A stretch of DNA of 7,274 nucleotides from Cyanobacteria bacterium UBA8803. Its GTDB lineage: Bacteria; Cyanobacteriota; Cyanobacteriia; Cyanobacteriales; Coleofasciculaceae. Both the position numbers and the translations under genes were made by a program. Under the pieces are notes generated by a model. The model searched no databases. It was given only the letters and a program-made list of their open reading frames with translations, and was not told where the DNA came from. The DNA lies in the NCBI GenBank assembly GCA_003505715.1, contig DNXU01000163.1:10437-17710 (forward strand), read 5' to 3'. Positions within the stretch are counted from its first letter, which is position 1; each line of letters starts with the position of its first letter. This document shows, piece after piece, positions 5,733-7,274 of this stretch.

Positions 5733-7151
5733 ATGTCCGATGTACTCTTTCGCCATCCCCCACAGCCCATCCTCTTGCAAAAGTTAGCCAAAGGGCTTCT
5801 AGAACAAAATCACCATCTCACCCGTGCTGTGAGATTATGGGTCTGGTTACGCTGGCTCTACAGCGATCGAGGACACGCAACACTGCCAGACAGCTTTACC
5901 TATGCTGATTGGCGTCAGGCTTTCTTCAGCGAAACTCACCAGGATGAAAAGCGGGAAGACGTTTTCAGCCATCAAGACTCCAACTGTGCCTGCACTAAAA
6001 CAACCAGACAATGGCTCTATGAACTAGATATACCTGTAAATGAATGGCAACAGTCTTTACAAGAACAAATCCCTATTTCCGACTCTGACTTAAAGGACTT
6101 CCTGCAAGAACGCCTATTTGCCCAAGTTCGCAAATCTCTTCAAAGTGATCTCGACTTACTCGTTAATTGGCACTGGCTTCAACAAGTACCAAGCCAGACA
6201 GGTAGAAGCAAGTACTACCGCCGAGTCGAAGTATTGCCCATTTCCCATAAACTAGACAACTTGGAGTCTGAAGGCAGCCTAACAACCAAAGAACAGGTTT
6301 ATGTAGCTGAAACGCTGGAAATGCTTGGGTTTCTCGACCCCACTATACCTCTGTTAGCTGAGCAAATTGCTGAATACCCCCACGAAGATACTCGGCGCGT
6401 CTTTTTGTACGTTGACTACCTGGTGCCAGAATCTACTCAAAAGCAAGATGATGTCGATCAGATCCAGGGGGAATTGCAGGAAATTTGGGACTCCGGAAAA
6501 ATTCAACCCCTGCTCTTAACCTATCACAGCGCTCATCTAGGCTTAGTCAAAGAATGTGTTATCTATCCCGTCTGCATCTATTACATGGAACGGGCAAAAT
6601 ACCTATGTGCCTATGGCAGCACTCCCCACGGTGAAATCAACTGGCATAATTACCGCCTTGATCGCATTTGCTCGAAACGCTTAGTATCATTGGACTGGCA
6701 AGATCCTCGCGTGCCGCAATTATTGCAGGAGCAATACGAAGATGGACAACTACCAACCCCAAAAACAGTTCATACTAAGTTGAGACAAGCTTGGGGTTTT
6801 GACTTCTATAAACCATCCGCCCTCATGCTACTGCGGTTTAACCGAGATTTTCACGATCGCTATATCCAAGGCACTTTCCTACATCACACCTTCAAACCCG
6901 TTGACTACCAGCCAGCAGCCAGCCTCATCAAACAGCACACCCAAAACCCAGAACATCGACAATCTCTATTAGAAATTCTCCAGTCTCGCTCTCCTGCCGA
7001 TGCTTACTATCAAGCCCAATACCGCGTTACAGACTACCATGTCATTAGACGATTGCGGGCTTTGGGTTCAGAAGTAGAAGTCCTGTTTCCTTGGGACTTA
7101 CGAGAACGGATTGCCCTAGATATCCACAACACTTGGAACCACTACAAATAA
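5733..7151 (+). CDS. WYL-domain CRISPR-associated transcriptional regulator (TIGR03985-like)
   Basis: A 472-residue protein resembling the cyanobacterial TIGR03985 CRISPR-associated family, which I read as WYL-type regulators. The N-terminal ~170 residues are helical, with tryptophan-rich stretches (RAVRLWVWLRWLY, 31-43) and a basic patch near 158-165, and probably contain the DNA-binding winged helix. The WYL-like domain is about 256-320: LLLTYHSA, then VIYPVCIYY, then AKYLCAYG (288-295) in the position of the W-Y-L motif, then NYRLDRI (306-312). The C-terminus (about 361-470) matches the WCX extension: LMLLRFNRD, then YHVIRRLRALGSEVEVLFPWDLRERI in part (435-460). WYL domains sense ligands, often nucleic acid or nucleotides, and a WYL regulator controls a cas operon in Synechocystis. 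It is divergent from the operon, so it is probably its regulator. The frame stays open to 5553, but no ATG, GTG or TTG lies upstream, so 5733 is the start; the ribosome binding site is weak. The DNA is visibly more GC-rich than the minus-strand operon. Confidence 0.82.
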   Translation: MSDVLFRHPPQPILLQKLAKGLLEQNHHLTRAVRLWVWLRWLYSDRGHATLPDSFTYADWRQAFFSETHQDEKREDVFSHQDSNCACTKTTRQWLYELDIPVNEWQQSLQEQIPISDSDLKDFLQERLFAQVRKSLQSDLDLLVNWHWLQQVPSQTGRSKYYRRVEVLPISHKLDNLESEGSLTTKEQVYVAETLEMLGFLDPTIPLLAEQIAEYPHEDTRRVFLYVDYLVPESTQKQDDVDQIQGELQEIWDSGKIQPLLLTYHSAHLGLVKECVIYPVCIYYMERAKYLCAYGSTPHGEINWHNYRLDRICSKRLVSLDWQDPRVPQLLQEQYEDGQLPTPKTVHTKLRQAWGFDFYKPSALMLLRFNRDFHDRYIQGTFLHHTFKPVDYQPAASLIKQHTQNPEHRQSLLEILQSRSPADAYYQAQYRVTDYHVIRRLRALGSEVEVLFPWDLRERIALDIHNTWNHYK

Positions 7152-7188
7152 CTGTTCCGACAAATCACCCATAATAAAGCCTGTCGCA

Positions 7189-7272
7189 GGGCGGGTTTCG
7201 ACTTCGCTCAACCCTAGGTTTTGATTGAAATCCTATCTGCGGGGCCCACAATATTGGTCGCTAAACCCGCCC
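7189..7272. repeat. Inverted repeat with 10-bp perfect arms, possible MITE-like or dispersed palindromic repeat
   Basis: GGGCGGGTTT at 7189-7198 is the exact reverse complement of AAACCCGCCC at 7263-7272, with 64 nt between. Inside is a smaller imperfect stem (TAGG at 7215-7218 with CCTA at 7232-7235, extended by TTT/AAA with one bulged T). Arms of the form GGGGCGGGTTT...AAACCCGCCCC are, as I recall, common as dispersed repeats in filamentous cyanobacterial genomes. The right arm reaches the window edge, so the element could extend further. It could also act as a transcription barrier after the WYL gene. No transposase is visible. Confidence 0.6.
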
Positions 7273-7274
7273 CT

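Noticed and set aside
7180..7190. Small hairpin CCTG-TCG-CAGG after the WYL gene as an intrinsic terminator
   Set aside because: The stem is only 4 bp and is followed by GCGGGTTT, not a T tract, so it does not meet the usual pattern of a Rho-independent terminator.
7221..7232. Possible CRISPR repeat remnant: TTGATTGAAATC resembles the ATTGAAAC end of cyanobacterial repeats
   Set aside because: It is a single copy, the last bases differ, and it sits inside the inverted repeat. No spaced repetition is seen anywhere in the window.

Overview
The window is a cyanobacterial type III CRISPR-Cas locus, best matched to subtype III-D (the Csx10-containing group). The organism is probably a cyanobacterium, possibly filamentous. 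The support is six perfect copies of the HIP1 octamer GCGATCGC, a CRISPR regulator of a type I associate with cyanobacteria, and a dispersed-repeat-like inverted repeat at the right edge.

Positions 1-5350 are one minus-strand operon, read right to left. It begins with a CARF-domain effector with a PD-(D/E)XK-like C-terminus (5350-4070). Next come a Cas10 with an intact GGDD cyclase motif but no HD nuclease domain (4061-2349), a short Csm3-like Cas7 (2383-1703), and a 544-residue Csx10-type RAMP protein with two RAMP modules and a helical tail (1706-72). Last is the first 26 codons of another RAMP protein (79 to the window edge). The genes are 8 nt apart or overlap by 35, 4 and 8 nt, so they are almost certainly co-transcribed and translationally coupled.

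Positions 5351-5732 are a 382-nt divergent intergenic region. It holds a perfect TTGACA box facing the operon and an 8-bp direct repeat with a 22-bp period just downstream of the inferred operon start. Positions 5733-7151 on the plus strand encode a WYL-domain regulator of the cyanobacterial CRISPR-associated kind. Positions 7152-7274 carry the inverted repeat and no gene.

Inferred working model: the RAMP proteins and Cas10 form a crRNA-guided complex. Target RNA binding switches on the Cas10 palm to make cyclic oligoadenylate. The CARF protein senses that messenger, and the Cas7-type subunits cut the RNA and end the signal. With no HD domain on Cas10, DNA cleavage by the complex itself is not expected, so defence would rest on RNA cleavage and second-messenger signalling. 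The WYL protein probably controls the operon. No CRISPR array, Cas6, Cas1, Cas2 or ring nuclease is visible here. The complex is incomplete in this window and continues past the left edge.
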